DNA from: Telmatobacter sp. DSM 110680 | Lineage (GTDB): Bacteria; Acidobacteriota; Terriglobia; Terriglobales; Acidobacteriaceae | Assembly (NCBI RefSeq): GCF_039994875.1 | Contig: NZ_CP121196.1 | Coordinates: forward strand, 2,852,001 to 2,916,000 | Reading direction: 5' to 3' | DNA length: 64,000 bases | Part shown: piece after piece, positions 53,924-62,069 of the stretch | How positions within the stretch are numbered: position 1 is the stretch's first letter | Layout of the letters: each line of letters starts with the position of its first letter | Made by a program: the position numbers and the translations under genes | The notes under the pieces: model-generated | The model's input: only the letters and a program-made list of their open reading frames with translations | Told to the model about the DNA's origin: nothing | The model's database searches: none

Positions 53924-54820
53924 ATGAGTTTTACGTCAGGTTTGAAAACCATTGTCGTCGCAACTGATTTGGATGGTCGCGCGGAAGCTGCCCTAGAGTA
54001 CGCGCGCAAACTCGCGGTTGCATATGGTTCACGCATTGTGCTGGCCCACGGGCTTGACCCGGTTGATTATGCGTCGGTGCTTTCGGTTCCCGGGAAGGTT
54101 CTAAGCAGTCTGACTGAGCAGGCTCGGACAATCCTCGACCAGATGTCAGCCGACCTTGTCCGTGAGGGTATTCACAGTCATTCCGAGATTCGACAGGGAG
54201 AAGTTGCGCAGATGCTGGTGGACGTTGTGCGCAAATACGAAGCGGGCCTCATCGTCATTGGTACGGAGGGAAAGCAAGGCGCGGGGCCGATCCTCGTAGG
54301 ATCGGTTGCGGAGCAATTGGTGCGTTTGTGTCCATGTCCCGTATTGGCAGTTGCAGCCGACTATAACGCTGGTGCCTTCCGCCCGCTGCCTGGCGGACCA
54401 GTCATGCTGGCCATGGAGCGAAATGATGCCACGGCCGAAGCGGTTGCCACAGCTTCCTCTCTAGCCGAAGTATTCCACCGAACGTTGATCGGCGTACATG
54501 CACGGCGTCCCGAGGAAGCGATAGCTTTTCTTAACCCGGTGGTGGGAACCCGCGAGCAGTTTGGGATTGAAAGCGATGGACGCTTTCCGGTGCGCTGCAT
54601 CGTGAAGGATGGCAAACCCGGCGATGCCATCGTCGAAGCAATCGGACAATATCATCCAAGCGTACTGGTAATTGGTGTGAAGCGCACCAGCGAAACTCCC
54701 GGCCCGCATGGAACGGCATTCACACTGCTCGCCCGATCACGCGTACCGGTGCTCTGTGTTCCTCCTGCGGAGAAGATCATCGCGCGAGAATCAGAAACCT
54801 GTGCTAGTGCGCCCTGTTGA
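53924..54820 (+). CDS. Tandem universal stress protein
   Basis: This 298-residue protein carries two Usp domains. The first has IVVATDLDGRAEAALEYARKLA and ends with the ATP-type GTEGKQGAGPILVGSVAEQLVRLCPCPVLAV (G-x2-G-x9-GS pattern, about 120-150). The second, from about 160, is more degenerate but ends VIGVKRTSETPGPHGTAFTLL followed by SRVPVLCVPP. GAGGGAAGTC precedes the ATG at 53924. Such proteins support survival under low oxygen or starvation. It is first in the stress island and has a CRP-type site upstream. Confidence 0.88.
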   Translation: MSFTSGLKTIVVATDLDGRAEAALEYARKLAVAYGSRIVLAHGLDPVDYASVLSVPGKVLSSLTEQARTILDQMSADLVREGIHSHSEIRQGEVAQMLVDVVRKYEAGLIVIGTEGKQGAGPILVGSVAEQLVRLCPCPVLAVAADYNAGAFRPLPGGPVMLAMERNDATAEAVATASSLAEVFHRTLIGVHARRPEEAIAFLNPVVGTREQFGIESDGRFPVRCIVKDGKPGDAIVEAIGQYHPSVLVIGVKRTSETPGPHGTAFTLLARSRVPVLCVPPAEKIIARESETCASAPC

Positions 54821-54831
54821 CCATCGTGTAG

Positions 54832-54860
54832 GTCGGACTGAGTATTCTTCTCAATCCGAC
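54832..54860 (+). terminator. Hairpin after the first universal stress gene
   Basis: GTCGGA and TCCGAC form a 6-base stem that continues inward past one mismatch with four more pairs around the loop TATTCTT. There is no T-run, so it may be a transcript-stabilising hairpin instead of a terminator. Confidence 0.4.
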
Positions 54861-55065
54861 AGAGAGCGGCAGAAGATCGACGTCGACTGCCCATGAAATC
54901 GTTCAGATTCGCGGCTTGTTTCGAGACCAGTGGTCGCATATGGAGTTTGCTTATTTTCAGTCCCGAAGGATCATGCGACAGAGCGAACGGGTCAATTGGA
55001 GAACTGCCGCAGACTACGCTCGCGAGTTGAACGTGCACCAGAACGAAGCAAGAGGAGTGGGGACC

Positions 55066-55563
55066 ATGCAACCAGCGGGATTCTCCGAGCGGCACGAACC
55101 TGCCGCATCGCATCCGATTGCAGAATTGTTAGCCTGTCCACCGGCGATCGGCAACATGTTGAATGCCGCCACCGAGTGCATCGAGTTTGACGCGGGACAA
55201 GTAATATTCCATCAGAATGATGTCTGTCGCGGCTTGTACGTTTCGATCTCCGGTCAACTGCTGCGGAAAGCGGCTCGACTGGATGCCCGGCTCAATCTCG
55301 GAACCGTCCGCGCCGGAGAACTGGTCGAGTTGGCTGCAATGTTGGGTGACGTACGTCACACATATACATTGGTCGGTCAAACCAAAGGTACAGTGCTCCG
55401 GTTGCCGAAGGAGGCGCTGCAACGCGCCTTTGAGCTTTATCCGCGTATAAGAATGCAATTGCTGGAAGAGCTAGCTCGTGAAGTATCAAGGGCATATAAC
55501 CTGTGCTGCGCAACAAGGCAGGCAGGATTACGGCGCAAGCCGACGTCGCATTTGCATCCGTAA
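55066..55563 (+). CDS. Stand-alone cyclic-nucleotide-binding-fold protein
   Basis: This 165-residue protein has a cNMP-binding beta-roll (FDAGQVIFHQNDVCRGLYVSISGQL, then GTVRAGELVELAAMLGDVRHTYTLVG and TVLRLPKEALQRAFE). Only a short helix and a basic tail follow. The DNA-binding winged helix of Crp/Fnr proteins is absent. GAGGAG before the ATG at 55066 fixes the start; the frame is open to 54916. It may sense a ligand and act by protein contact, perhaps with the full Crp/Fnr regulator 131 bases downstream, or be a degraded regulator. Confidence 0.8.
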   Translation: MQPAGFSERHEPAASHPIAELLACPPAIGNMLNAATECIEFDAGQVIFHQNDVCRGLYVSISGQLLRKAARLDARLNLGTVRAGELVELAAMLGDVRHTYTLVGQTKGTVLRLPKEALQRAFELYPRIRMQLLEELAREVSRAYNLCCATRQAGLRRKPTSHLHP

Positions 55564-55694
55564 TTCGTCTTGAATCGCAAATTGGAAACAAATACCGCTA
55601 CTCGCTTAACTCTAAAGAAAGATTCATTAAGCCCAGCCGTTGCTGTTTACTTGAGAGAAGTGGGTTATACTCTGTTTAAACCTGCGGAAAAAGT

Positions 55695-56408
55695 ATGGCT
55701 GGAATACACTCTCATCACCCACCGGAAGATTGTCTTAATTGCGAGCACCGGCATCTCCGCACGTTCTGCAATCTAACAACCGAGGCTTTACAAGATTTCG
55801 ACGGAATCGGAATCATGATGAGCCATGCCCGCGGCGCAAAACTATTTACAGAGGGTGATGCAGCACGCAACGTCTTCGTCATCTGCTTTGGCCAGGTCAA
55901 GATCTCCTCGACCTCGCGCGACGGCAAGACCATGATTCTGAAAATCGCGGCTCCGGGCGACGTGATGGGACTCAGTGCTGTCCTCGCGAACGTCCCCCAC
56001 GAAGTGACCGCCGAAGCGATCGAGCCCTGCCAGGTAAAGACCATTCGTAAGCAGGAGTTCATCGATTTCCTCGGACGTCATGGAATTGCCAGCATGCATG
56101 CCGCACAATCGCTCTCCGGCGAATACCTCACGGTCTTCCACGATGCTAAGAGACTTGCTCTTTCAGGATCAGCTGCAGGACGGTTAGCCCGTCTACTGCT
56201 GGACTGGGGCAAGGCCGCTTCCCTCGGAAAGCCCGAAATCCGCTTCACCATGGCGCTGACCCATGAAGAGATCGCCAATATGGCTGGCACTTCACGCGAG
56301 ACGGTGACGCGATTGCTGAACCAGTTCCGCCGCGATCAGTGGATTGTCATCAAGGGCGCCAGCATGACCATCTCGAAGCCCGATCAACTCGAACGCCTCA
56401 CCGCGTAG
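55695..56408 (+). CDS. Crp/Fnr-family regulator with FNR-like cysteines
   Basis: This 237-residue protein has a cNMP-type sensory domain (KLFTEGDAARNVFVICFGQVKI, IAAPGDVMGLSAVL), a dimer helix and a C-terminal winged helix. N-terminal Cys13, Cys16 and Cys25 (CxxC-x8-C) plus Cys112 recall the four cysteines that hold the oxygen-sensing [4Fe-4S] cluster of FNR, where the spacing is CxxC-x5-C. The recognition helix TSRETVTRLLNQF (199-211) has the CRP-type R-E-T-V-x-R that reads TGTGA. It may therefore sense oxygen or redox and bind CRP-type sites such as the one at 53792. Confidence 0.92.
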   Translation: MAGIHSHHPPEDCLNCEHRHLRTFCNLTTEALQDFDGIGIMMSHARGAKLFTEGDAARNVFVICFGQVKISSTSRDGKTMILKIAAPGDVMGLSAVLANVPHEVTAEAIEPCQVKTIRKQEFIDFLGRHGIASMHAAQSLSGEYLTVFHDAKRLALSGSAAGRLARLLLDWGKAASLGKPEIRFTMALTHEEIANMAGTSRETVTRLLNQFRRDQWIVIKGASMTISKPDQLERLTA

Positions 56409-56452
56409 ACTTCCCTCAGAATCTTTTCGCAATCGCGATAGGAGACCGGTCT

Positions 56453-57067
56453 GTGTCTCGGGAAGAATCGCTGCAACCTTTCATTGATTTCATTCGCGAA
56501 CTCGACAAACTGAAGGGCGTAGAACGCAAGACGCGTCCTCTGGGTTTGGCGCGTTTTGAGAACTCAGCAGAACACAGTTGGCAACTCGCCGTTTTTGCTT
56601 TGTCGCTTGCCTCCTTTGCCCCGTCTTCTGTCAATCTCCAACGGGTTATCAGCATGCTGTTGCTGCACGACATCGGAGAAATCGATACTGGCGATATGAT
56701 CGTCTACGCCACCGAAGGGCTGGAGCAGCGCAAGCTTGCCGAAGAGAGGGCCGTCAAACGTATTTGTACAATGCTGCCCGCAAACCTCAGCTCATCATTC
56801 CAAGAGCTGTGGCATGAATTCGAAGCGGCCGAAACGCCCGAAGCCAAGTTCGCCCACGCCATGGACAGATCTATTCCCATCATTCTCAATCTGGCCAACA
56901 ACGGTCAGAGCTGGCGAGAAAACGGCATCCGCTGCGAACAGGTGATCGCACGCAACGGACCGCCCGTCGAAACTGGATGTCCAGCGTTGTGGGCTTATCT
57001 CAGGCAGAAGCTTGACGAGGCGCAGAGCGCCGGCTGGTTCGGAGCGAAAGAGAAAAAAGAAGGCTGA
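56453..57067 (+). CDS. HD-domain phosphohydrolase (YfbR/HDDC2-like)
   Basis: This 204-residue protein has the HD metal-site pattern: ENSAEHSWQLAVFALSLA (first His), LLLHDIGEIDTGDMIVYA (His-Asp) and HAMDRSIPIILNLA (final Asp). Members such as YfbR and HDDC2 hydrolyse deoxynucleoside 5'-monophosphates. The start is GTG at 56453 with AGGAG 8 bases upstream; the frame is open into the regulator gene to 56339. It follows the Crp/Fnr gene after 44 bases and is probably co-transcribed. Confidence 0.88.
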   Translation: MSREESLQPFIDFIRELDKLKGVERKTRPLGLARFENSAEHSWQLAVFALSLASFAPSSVNLQRVISMLLLHDIGEIDTGDMIVYATEGLEQRKLAEERAVKRICTMLPANLSSSFQELWHEFEAAETPEAKFAHAMDRSIPIILNLANNGQSWRENGIRCEQVIARNGPPVETGCPALWAYLRQKLDEAQSAGWFGAKEKKEG

Positions 57068-57079
57068 TCCCGGTGGTTC

Positions 57080-58033
57080 TCAGAGGAAAATCTTGTCCTG
57101 TTCCATCGCAGCCGCAACCGGTTCTTCGACTTCATCCAGCAACGTGAGCACTGGGCATCGCGCGTGCGCCAGAACGCGAACAACGGTACGATCGTGGGTC
57201 AGGTTGTGAAACGCCGAGCGATGCGTCGAACCTAGAACAATAAGATCAGCACCCAGTTCTACCGATGTCGCAAGAATCTCGATCGCAGGATGGCCGTGTG
57301 CAATGCGCGCGTCAACCTCCGTGCAACATGAATCGGCCGCAGAAGTTTCCGCTGCGAGGATACGCAACTCGCGCATCGCCGTTGAGTCCAACCCAGTTGG
57401 AAGGCGATCACGCTGCATTTCGGCAACGGGTGGCAATACATGAAGCAGGACGAGCTTCGCCTTTTGCCTGACGGCGATCTGGCAAGCAAGCGCTGCGCTC
57501 GGGCTTGAGGTCTCTCTTAACGTGGTGGCATGCAAGACGACCCTTTGCCGGGCGTCGCCGGACACCTCGAGATGAGCCTCGGGACCCACGGTGATGACCG
57601 GGAGGTTAACCGAGCGCAGCACTTGTTCTGCCACGGAGCCAAGGAGCAACTTGCTGACCTTGCTCCGGCTCCGGGTTCCGAGTAACAAACGGTCCGCCCG
57701 GAACTGACGAGCCGCTGTCACGATCTGTTGAGCGGGAAATCCTTCGCGTACGACCGCATCGCACGCAATGTCCTGCCCTCGCGCCCTTATCCTCCAGGGT
57801 TCGAGTGTCTTGATGACAAATTCGATGGCGCCTGCTGGATCGTATGAAGGCATTCCCACTGCGTCTGGTGCAAATCCGGCACCTGCCGAAAGCACATGCA
57901 GCAGAATGATGCGCGCGCTGGATTCATGCGCCTGTTGAAGCGCAAAAGGCATGAGCCGGTCTAGATCACTGAGATCGGTCGCGACTAGGATCACGGTCGG
58001 CTGAGCCCATCGGTTTAATCCGGCGTCAGGCAT
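57080..58033 (-). CDS. Tandem universal stress protein
   Basis: This 317-residue protein contains two Usp domains. The first begins ILVATDLSDLDRLMPFALQQA and ends with the ATP-type GTRSRSKVSKLLLGSVAEQVL. The second begins near VVLHATTLRETSSPSAALACQIA and ends VLGSTHRSAFHNLTHDRTVVRVLAHARCPVLTLL, with a changed nucleotide motif. The ATG at 58033 is preferred over the GTG at 58042. It is convergent with the HD hydrolase. A GTGA-N6-TCAC palindrome lies 75 bases upstream of its start. Confidence 0.88.
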   Translation of the reverse strand: MPDAGLNRWAQPTVILVATDLSDLDRLMPFALQQAHESSARIILLHVLSAGAGFAPDAVGMPSYDPAGAIEFVIKTLEPWRIRARGQDIACDAVVREGFPAQQIVTAARQFRADRLLLGTRSRSKVSKLLLGSVAEQVLRSVNLPVITVGPEAHLEVSGDARQRVVLHATTLRETSSPSAALACQIAVRQKAKLVLLHVLPPVAEMQRDRLPTGLDSTAMRELRILAAETSAADSCCTEVDARIAHGHPAIEILATSVELGADLIVLGSTHRSAFHNLTHDRTVVRVLAHARCPVLTLLDEVEEPVAAAMEQDKIFL

Positions 58034-58457
58034 AGCACACACACCTTATACGCCAAGAGAGTGGCACTGAAAAGAGCGACGAGATGTGCCGCGGAGCACT
58101 TAATGTGGTGAGTTGTATCACGCAGACTCTCATCGCTTTGCCTCATGCAAAGCGTGGATTAAGAAGACCGAAGCAGGTTTTCCAACAAGGAAAAGGAATA
58201 GCAAAAGACGCTTCCACGGCCTGCTAAATGCAGAATTCCGTCGTTGGTTTTGTCCCAATTCCTTATTGCTTCTTTATCTGTTTGCAATCTATTGTTGGGA
58301 ATGGATCCCCAATCCCACATTTCCCATCTCTCTAGATGTCCCAAAGAACAATAAGTCACGTTCGGGCATTTTGACGCCCTATTTCGCCTTCAAGGCGTTG
58401 GATCTTTTCAGGGGCGCTTCAGACAATTCAATCGGCTTTTTTGGAGGTAGGTGCAAA
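58034..58457. other. Long intergenic region upstream of the TonB-dependent receptor
   Basis: These 424 bases separate the divergent universal stress and receptor genes. The receptor frame is open back to 58113, but that part does not look like a signal or known domain. Near the receptor there are two short inverted repeats: GGGC/GCCC at 58364-58379 and the palindrome CGCCTT-C-AAGGCG at 58385-58397. GGAGG is at 58443-58447. No RNA gene is recognised. Confidence 0.4.
58108..58121. promoter_or_regulatory. Near-consensus CRP-type operator before the second universal stress gene
   Basis: GTGA, six bases (GTTGTA), TCAC matches the inner part of the CRP consensus; the outer bases differ. It lies 75 bases upstream of the universal stress gene start (58033) and could also affect the receptor promoter. 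Confidence 0.45.
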
Positions 58458-61400
58458 ATGGTTTATCGACGTACTCGGAGTGTACTCGGAGCAATTCTCC
58501 TGGCGGCTGCTCTTGTAGTCGCCTTGCCAGTCAACAGTCTTGCCCAAACATTCCGCGGCGGCATCACCGGAACTGTGACCGACCAATCGGGCGCAGTTGT
58601 TTCCGGAGCCCAGATCACCGCGGTAGATAACGCTACGAATACAGCGTACAAAGCGCTCAGTTCCAGTGCCGGTGAATTCGTTTTCAGCAACATGCCGGTG
58701 AGCACTTACACCGTGACCGTCCTCGCATCTGGATTCGAGAAACTCAAAATCGATAAGGTTCCGGTCACCGCTGCATCGGTCTACACACTGCCCACCAAAC
58801 TCAGCATTGCCAGTCACGGTGAAACTGTCGAAGTCACCGCCGACGCTTTGAGCCTTGATACCGTCACCGATACCCAGTCCACGGCTCTTCCTGAGGAAGT
58901 CGTGCAGTCACTTCCCAATAGCGGCCGCGACTTTACCCAGATGCTTGCGCAGACCACGGGATTTGCCGGTCTCTCGACCGGTGGCGGTGCGGGTGTGGCG
59001 AGCGTCAATGGCACCCGATCAAACTCCGTTAACTGGCAAATTGAAGGCACAGACAACAACGATCTCTGGTGGAGCATTCCAGCCGTCAACCAAGGCGGCG
59101 TCTCCTCAATCGCCGGCGTAATTCTGCCAGTCGATGCCATTGAGAATTTCTCATTTGAAACGGCTGGGTCTACCGAACTCGGACATAACTCCGGTGGCAC
59201 CGCCAACCTCACAATCAAGTCCGGCACCAACACCCTTCACGGAACCGCCTACTATTTCAACCACAACGAATTCTTTCAGCATTCCAACCCGTTCACGGAT
59301 TCAACGACCAAGACTCGCAACCAGCATTACGGTTTCTCCGTTGGCGGCCCTATCTGGAAAGACAGAACCTTCTTCTTCGTCGGCGGTGAACATCAGGCCT
59401 TTCTGATCGGTGCCGAAAGCAAGGCCACAGAGCCTTCAAGTGCCTATCAGCAATCGGCCTTGGCCTTCCTCAATGCGTGGGGAATCCCCGAAAACCCAGT
59501 CGCTGTGAACCTGTTGAATGGCAATGGCTCACTCAAGGGTCTCTGGCCCACCAATGCTCTCACCGGCGCAGCCCAGACTGATAACTACACCGCGACCGGA
59601 AACCTTACCGGACACAGCTTCAACGGCATCATCAAACTCGATGAGGCACTGAGCGACAAGGATCACATCTCCGCCTCATGGTTTGTTGGCCAGGGAACGC
59701 AGACAGCGCCAACCTCTTCGGCTCTGGCGCCCTACTTTGAGAACGCGCCCATCCATGTGCAGAACTACTCGCTGGTCTACAATCGCGTCCTCACCAACGC
59801 GATGACCAACCAACTCTCTGCCGGCGTCAGCTACTTCAATCAGGTTTTTTCCGACGCCAACATCGGCTTCAATCCGGTTGGACTCGGCCTCGACACCGGG
59901 GTCACCGATCCCGCGCTTGCTGGAGCTCCGCACCTCATCATCGGACCATCCGCGGCTAGCGTTGGCCTTACCGCCGGCGGCAGCGGATTCGACCCTCTTG
60001 GCCCCACCGCTCCTTCCGGGCGCAATGACATCACCGGACACCTCGATGACAGCTTTGCATGGACCAAAGGTGCGCACCAACTCAGGTTCGGTGGCGAACT
60101 TCGCCAGGCACAAGTGGACGACTTTTATCAGACCGGCCAGCGCGGCACAATCTACTTCGACGGTTCGCAGGGCCCCTGGGCTACTCTTCAGGGTGGCGCT
60201 CCTTCCCAGGCCTGTGCGGCGTTGGCAACCACCACACCCAGCAGCAGCACGATCAATGCTTTGCCGACAGATCCCAACGACTACTTCCTCGCTGACTTCC
60301 TTGCCGGATGCTTCGATCCCACAACTTCTTCGATCGTGCTCGGCAATCCTAAGCGGCAAGTCTTCGTAAACACCTTCGCCCTGTCTGCGCAGGATTCCTG
60401 GCAGGTCACCAAGCGGCTCTCGTTTAATTACGGCGTTCGCTATGACTATGAAGGACCAGTTCACTCCAACCTCAAAGATCTCTCGATTTTTGATCCAAAT
60501 TCCAGCACCGGGCTCGCAGTCGCCGGGCAGAACGTTGCGAATATCTATCAGAAGTTCTGGGGTGGCGCCAGCCCGCGTGCCGGTTTCGCATTCCAGCTTG
60601 ATCCCAAGACCGTTGTGCGCGGCGGCTTCGGGCTGTACTACGACTCGATCTATATGAAGTCCGTATTGCAGAACAACGGCACACAGAACATCGCCGTCTT
60701 CGGACCCGGTCTTAACCCGGCCGGAAGTTCACAGGTAGCACAGTCGTCCGGCAACCCGGTTGTGGTTGCTCCCAACACGCCGCTCTTCCCCACGCTTAAC
60801 GATGCTCTCGCCCAACAGGCCGGAAGTCTCGTGAAGATTTCCACCTTCGACAAGAACTTCCGCCCCGGCTATGTTGAATCCTTTGACTTCAACATGCAGC
60901 ACAGCTTCACGCCGTCGCTGGTGTGGCAGCTTGGCTACGTGGGCACCAAAGGCACTCACCTTCTCGGCATGCAGGACATCAATCCCGGCGCTCTCGGGTC
61001 GTTGGATACTCCGGTTGCGTATAACGATCCAATCTGCACGCCGGAATACAGTGGTGCGACCCCAAGCACGCCCGGTAATGATCTGCAGTGCTCGCGTCCC
61101 TACTTCAGCAAGTTCCCCAACTTCTCGGTCATTGATGAAGCGCGAAGTAACCTTGGTTCCATTTACAACTCGATGCAAACGTCGTTGCGTTCACTCAACT
61201 TCCATGGTCTGACTTCGCAGCTCGCATATACCTGGAGCCACGCACTCGACTATGAAACCGGGTTGTTGCCCTATGTGGCGCAGAATCCCCTGGACGAAAG
61301 CGCGGAACGCGGCAACTCGGACTTCGACGTTCGCAACACGCTCACCGGCTATGCCAATTACGTCGTTCCGAAGTTTGCCGGGCCAGAACGCTTAACCAAA

Positions 61401-61880
61401 GGCTGGGAGATCAACTCGGGATTCTCCTTCCACGGCGGAACACCTTACACCGTGACCTCGTCGAGCAATCCGAGCAACAACGGAGAGAGTGCGGATCGTG
61501 CAGTTCAAGTGGTAACAAATCCAAATCATTACGATCATTCCATCGTCAACGGAACTGTCCAATGGTTCGCTCCCGGCTCATTCGTTGATGCTCCCACCAA
61601 CACCTACTCACCCACTCGTCGGGGTCAGAATTACAACCCCGGCTACTCTGCGGTCGACGTCGCGTTCATGAAGAACACCCCCATCGTCGAACGCGTTTCC
61701 ACGCAGTTCCGAGTAGACGTGTTCAACATCTTCAACCGCACAAATATTGCGCCCGTCGGCTTTCCTTCCACCGGAGAGGGCGGCACCATCGGTTCAACGC
61801 TCGGACCGTATCTCGGCAACCCCGGCATTGGCCCCGGCGAACCTCTCAACGCACAATTTGCACTGAAGATACTCTTCTAG
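58458..61880 (+). CDS. TonB-dependent receptor with carboxypeptidase-regulatory-like N-terminus
   Basis: This 1140-residue outer-membrane protein has a signal peptide (LGAILLAAALVVALPVNSLAQ) and a carboxypeptidase-regulatory-like beta-sandwich (about residues 32-125, GGITGTVTDQSGAVVSGAQI to VTVLASGFEKL). A plug-like region (VQSLPNSGRDFTQML) precedes a large barrel ending in Phe (QFALKILF), as outer-membrane barrels do. In acidobacteria such receptors are numerous and thought to import oligosaccharides or other large compounds. GGAGG ten bases before the ATG at 58458 fixes the start. The nearby Tat-exported aminotransferase is convergent. Confidence 0.95.
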   Translation: MVYRRTRSVLGAILLAAALVVALPVNSLAQTFRGGITGTVTDQSGAVVSGAQITAVDNATNTAYKALSSSAGEFVFSNMPVSTYTVTVLASGFEKLKIDKVPVTAASVYTLPTKLSIASHGETVEVTADALSLDTVTDTQSTALPEEVVQSLPNSGRDFTQMLAQTTGFAGLSTGGGAGVASVNGTRSNSVNWQIEGTDNNDLWWSIPAVNQGGVSSIAGVILPVDAIENFSFETAGSTELGHNSGGTANLTIKSGTNTLHGTAYYFNHNEFFQHSNPFTDSTTKTRNQHYGFSVGGPIWKDRTFFFVGGEHQAFLIGAESKATEPSSAYQQSALAFLNAWGIPENPVAVNLLNGNGSLKGLWPTNALTGAAQTDNYTATGNLTGHSFNGIIKLDEALSDKDHISASWFVGQGTQTAPTSSALAPYFENAPIHVQNYSLVYNRVLTNAMTNQLSAGVSYFNQVFSDANIGFNPVGLGLDTGVTDPALAGAPHLIIGPSAASVGLTAGGSGFDPLGPTAPSGRNDITGHLDDSFAWTKGAHQLRFGGELRQAQVDDFYQTGQRGTIYFDGSQGPWATLQGGAPSQACAALATTTPSSSTINALPTDPNDYFLADFLAGCFDPTTSSIVLGNPKRQVFVNTFALSAQDSWQVTKRLSFNYGVRYDYEGPVHSNLKDLSIFDPNSSTGLAVAGQNVANIYQKFWGGASPRAGFAFQLDPKTVVRGGFGLYYDSIYMKSVLQNNGTQNIAVFGPGLNPAGSSQVAQSSGNPVVVAPNTPLFPTLNDALAQQAGSLVKISTFDKNFRPGYVESFDFNMQHSFTPSLVWQLGYVGTKGTHLLGMQDINPGALGSLDTPVAYNDPICTPEYSGATPSTPGNDLQCSRPYFSKFPNFSVIDEARSNLGSIYNSMQTSLRSLNFHGLTSQLAYTWSHALDYETGLLPYVAQNPLDESAERGNSDFDVRNTLTGYANYVVPKFAGPERLTKGWEINSGFSFHGGTPYTVTSSSNPSNNGESADRAVQVVTNPNHYDHSIVNGTVQWFAPGSFVDAPTNTYSPTRRGQNYNPGYSAVDVAFMKNTPIVERVSTQFRVDVFNIFNRTNIAPVGFPSTGEGGTIGSTLGPYLGNPGIGPGEPLNAQFALKILF

Positions 61881-61901
61881 CAAAGCGCACCTTGCATTGC
61901 C

Positions 61902-61942
61902 ACGACGCCGGTCGCTTTTAAGGGGCCGGCGTCGTAATTTTT
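61902..61942 (+). terminator. Terminator of the receptor gene
   Basis: ACGACGCCGG and CCGGCGTCGT form a perfect 10-base stem followed by AATTTTT. It lies 22 bases after the receptor stop and is a typical intrinsic terminator. Confidence 0.85.
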
Positions 61943-62022
61943 GCGACTATCCGGCTAGCAATTCGCTAAACATGTGTGCATTCATGTCTCGATTGATTTG
62001 GAGTCAGATCTGAAGCCAAAGA

Positions 62023-62050
62023 GAAAGCCCCGTCGTCGGACGGGGCTTTC
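62023..62050 (-). terminator. Terminator of the Tat-exported aminotransferase gene
   Basis: GAAAGCCCCGTC and GACGGGGCTTTC form a perfect 12-base stem with the loop GTCG. On the minus strand it is followed by TCTTTGG. It lies 20 bases after the aminotransferase stop. Confidence 0.8.
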
Positions 62051-62069
62051 TGCGAAGTGGAAACTGCAT

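Noticed and set aside
58113..58457. 115-residue N-terminal extension of the TonB-dependent receptor
   Set aside because: A strong GGAGG and a standard signal peptide start at 58458; the extension has no signal or domain features.
59676..60464. Minus-strand open frame (262 residues) within the TonB-dependent receptor
   Set aside because: It has no ribosome-binding site or motif and is wholly inside a well-defined receptor gene.
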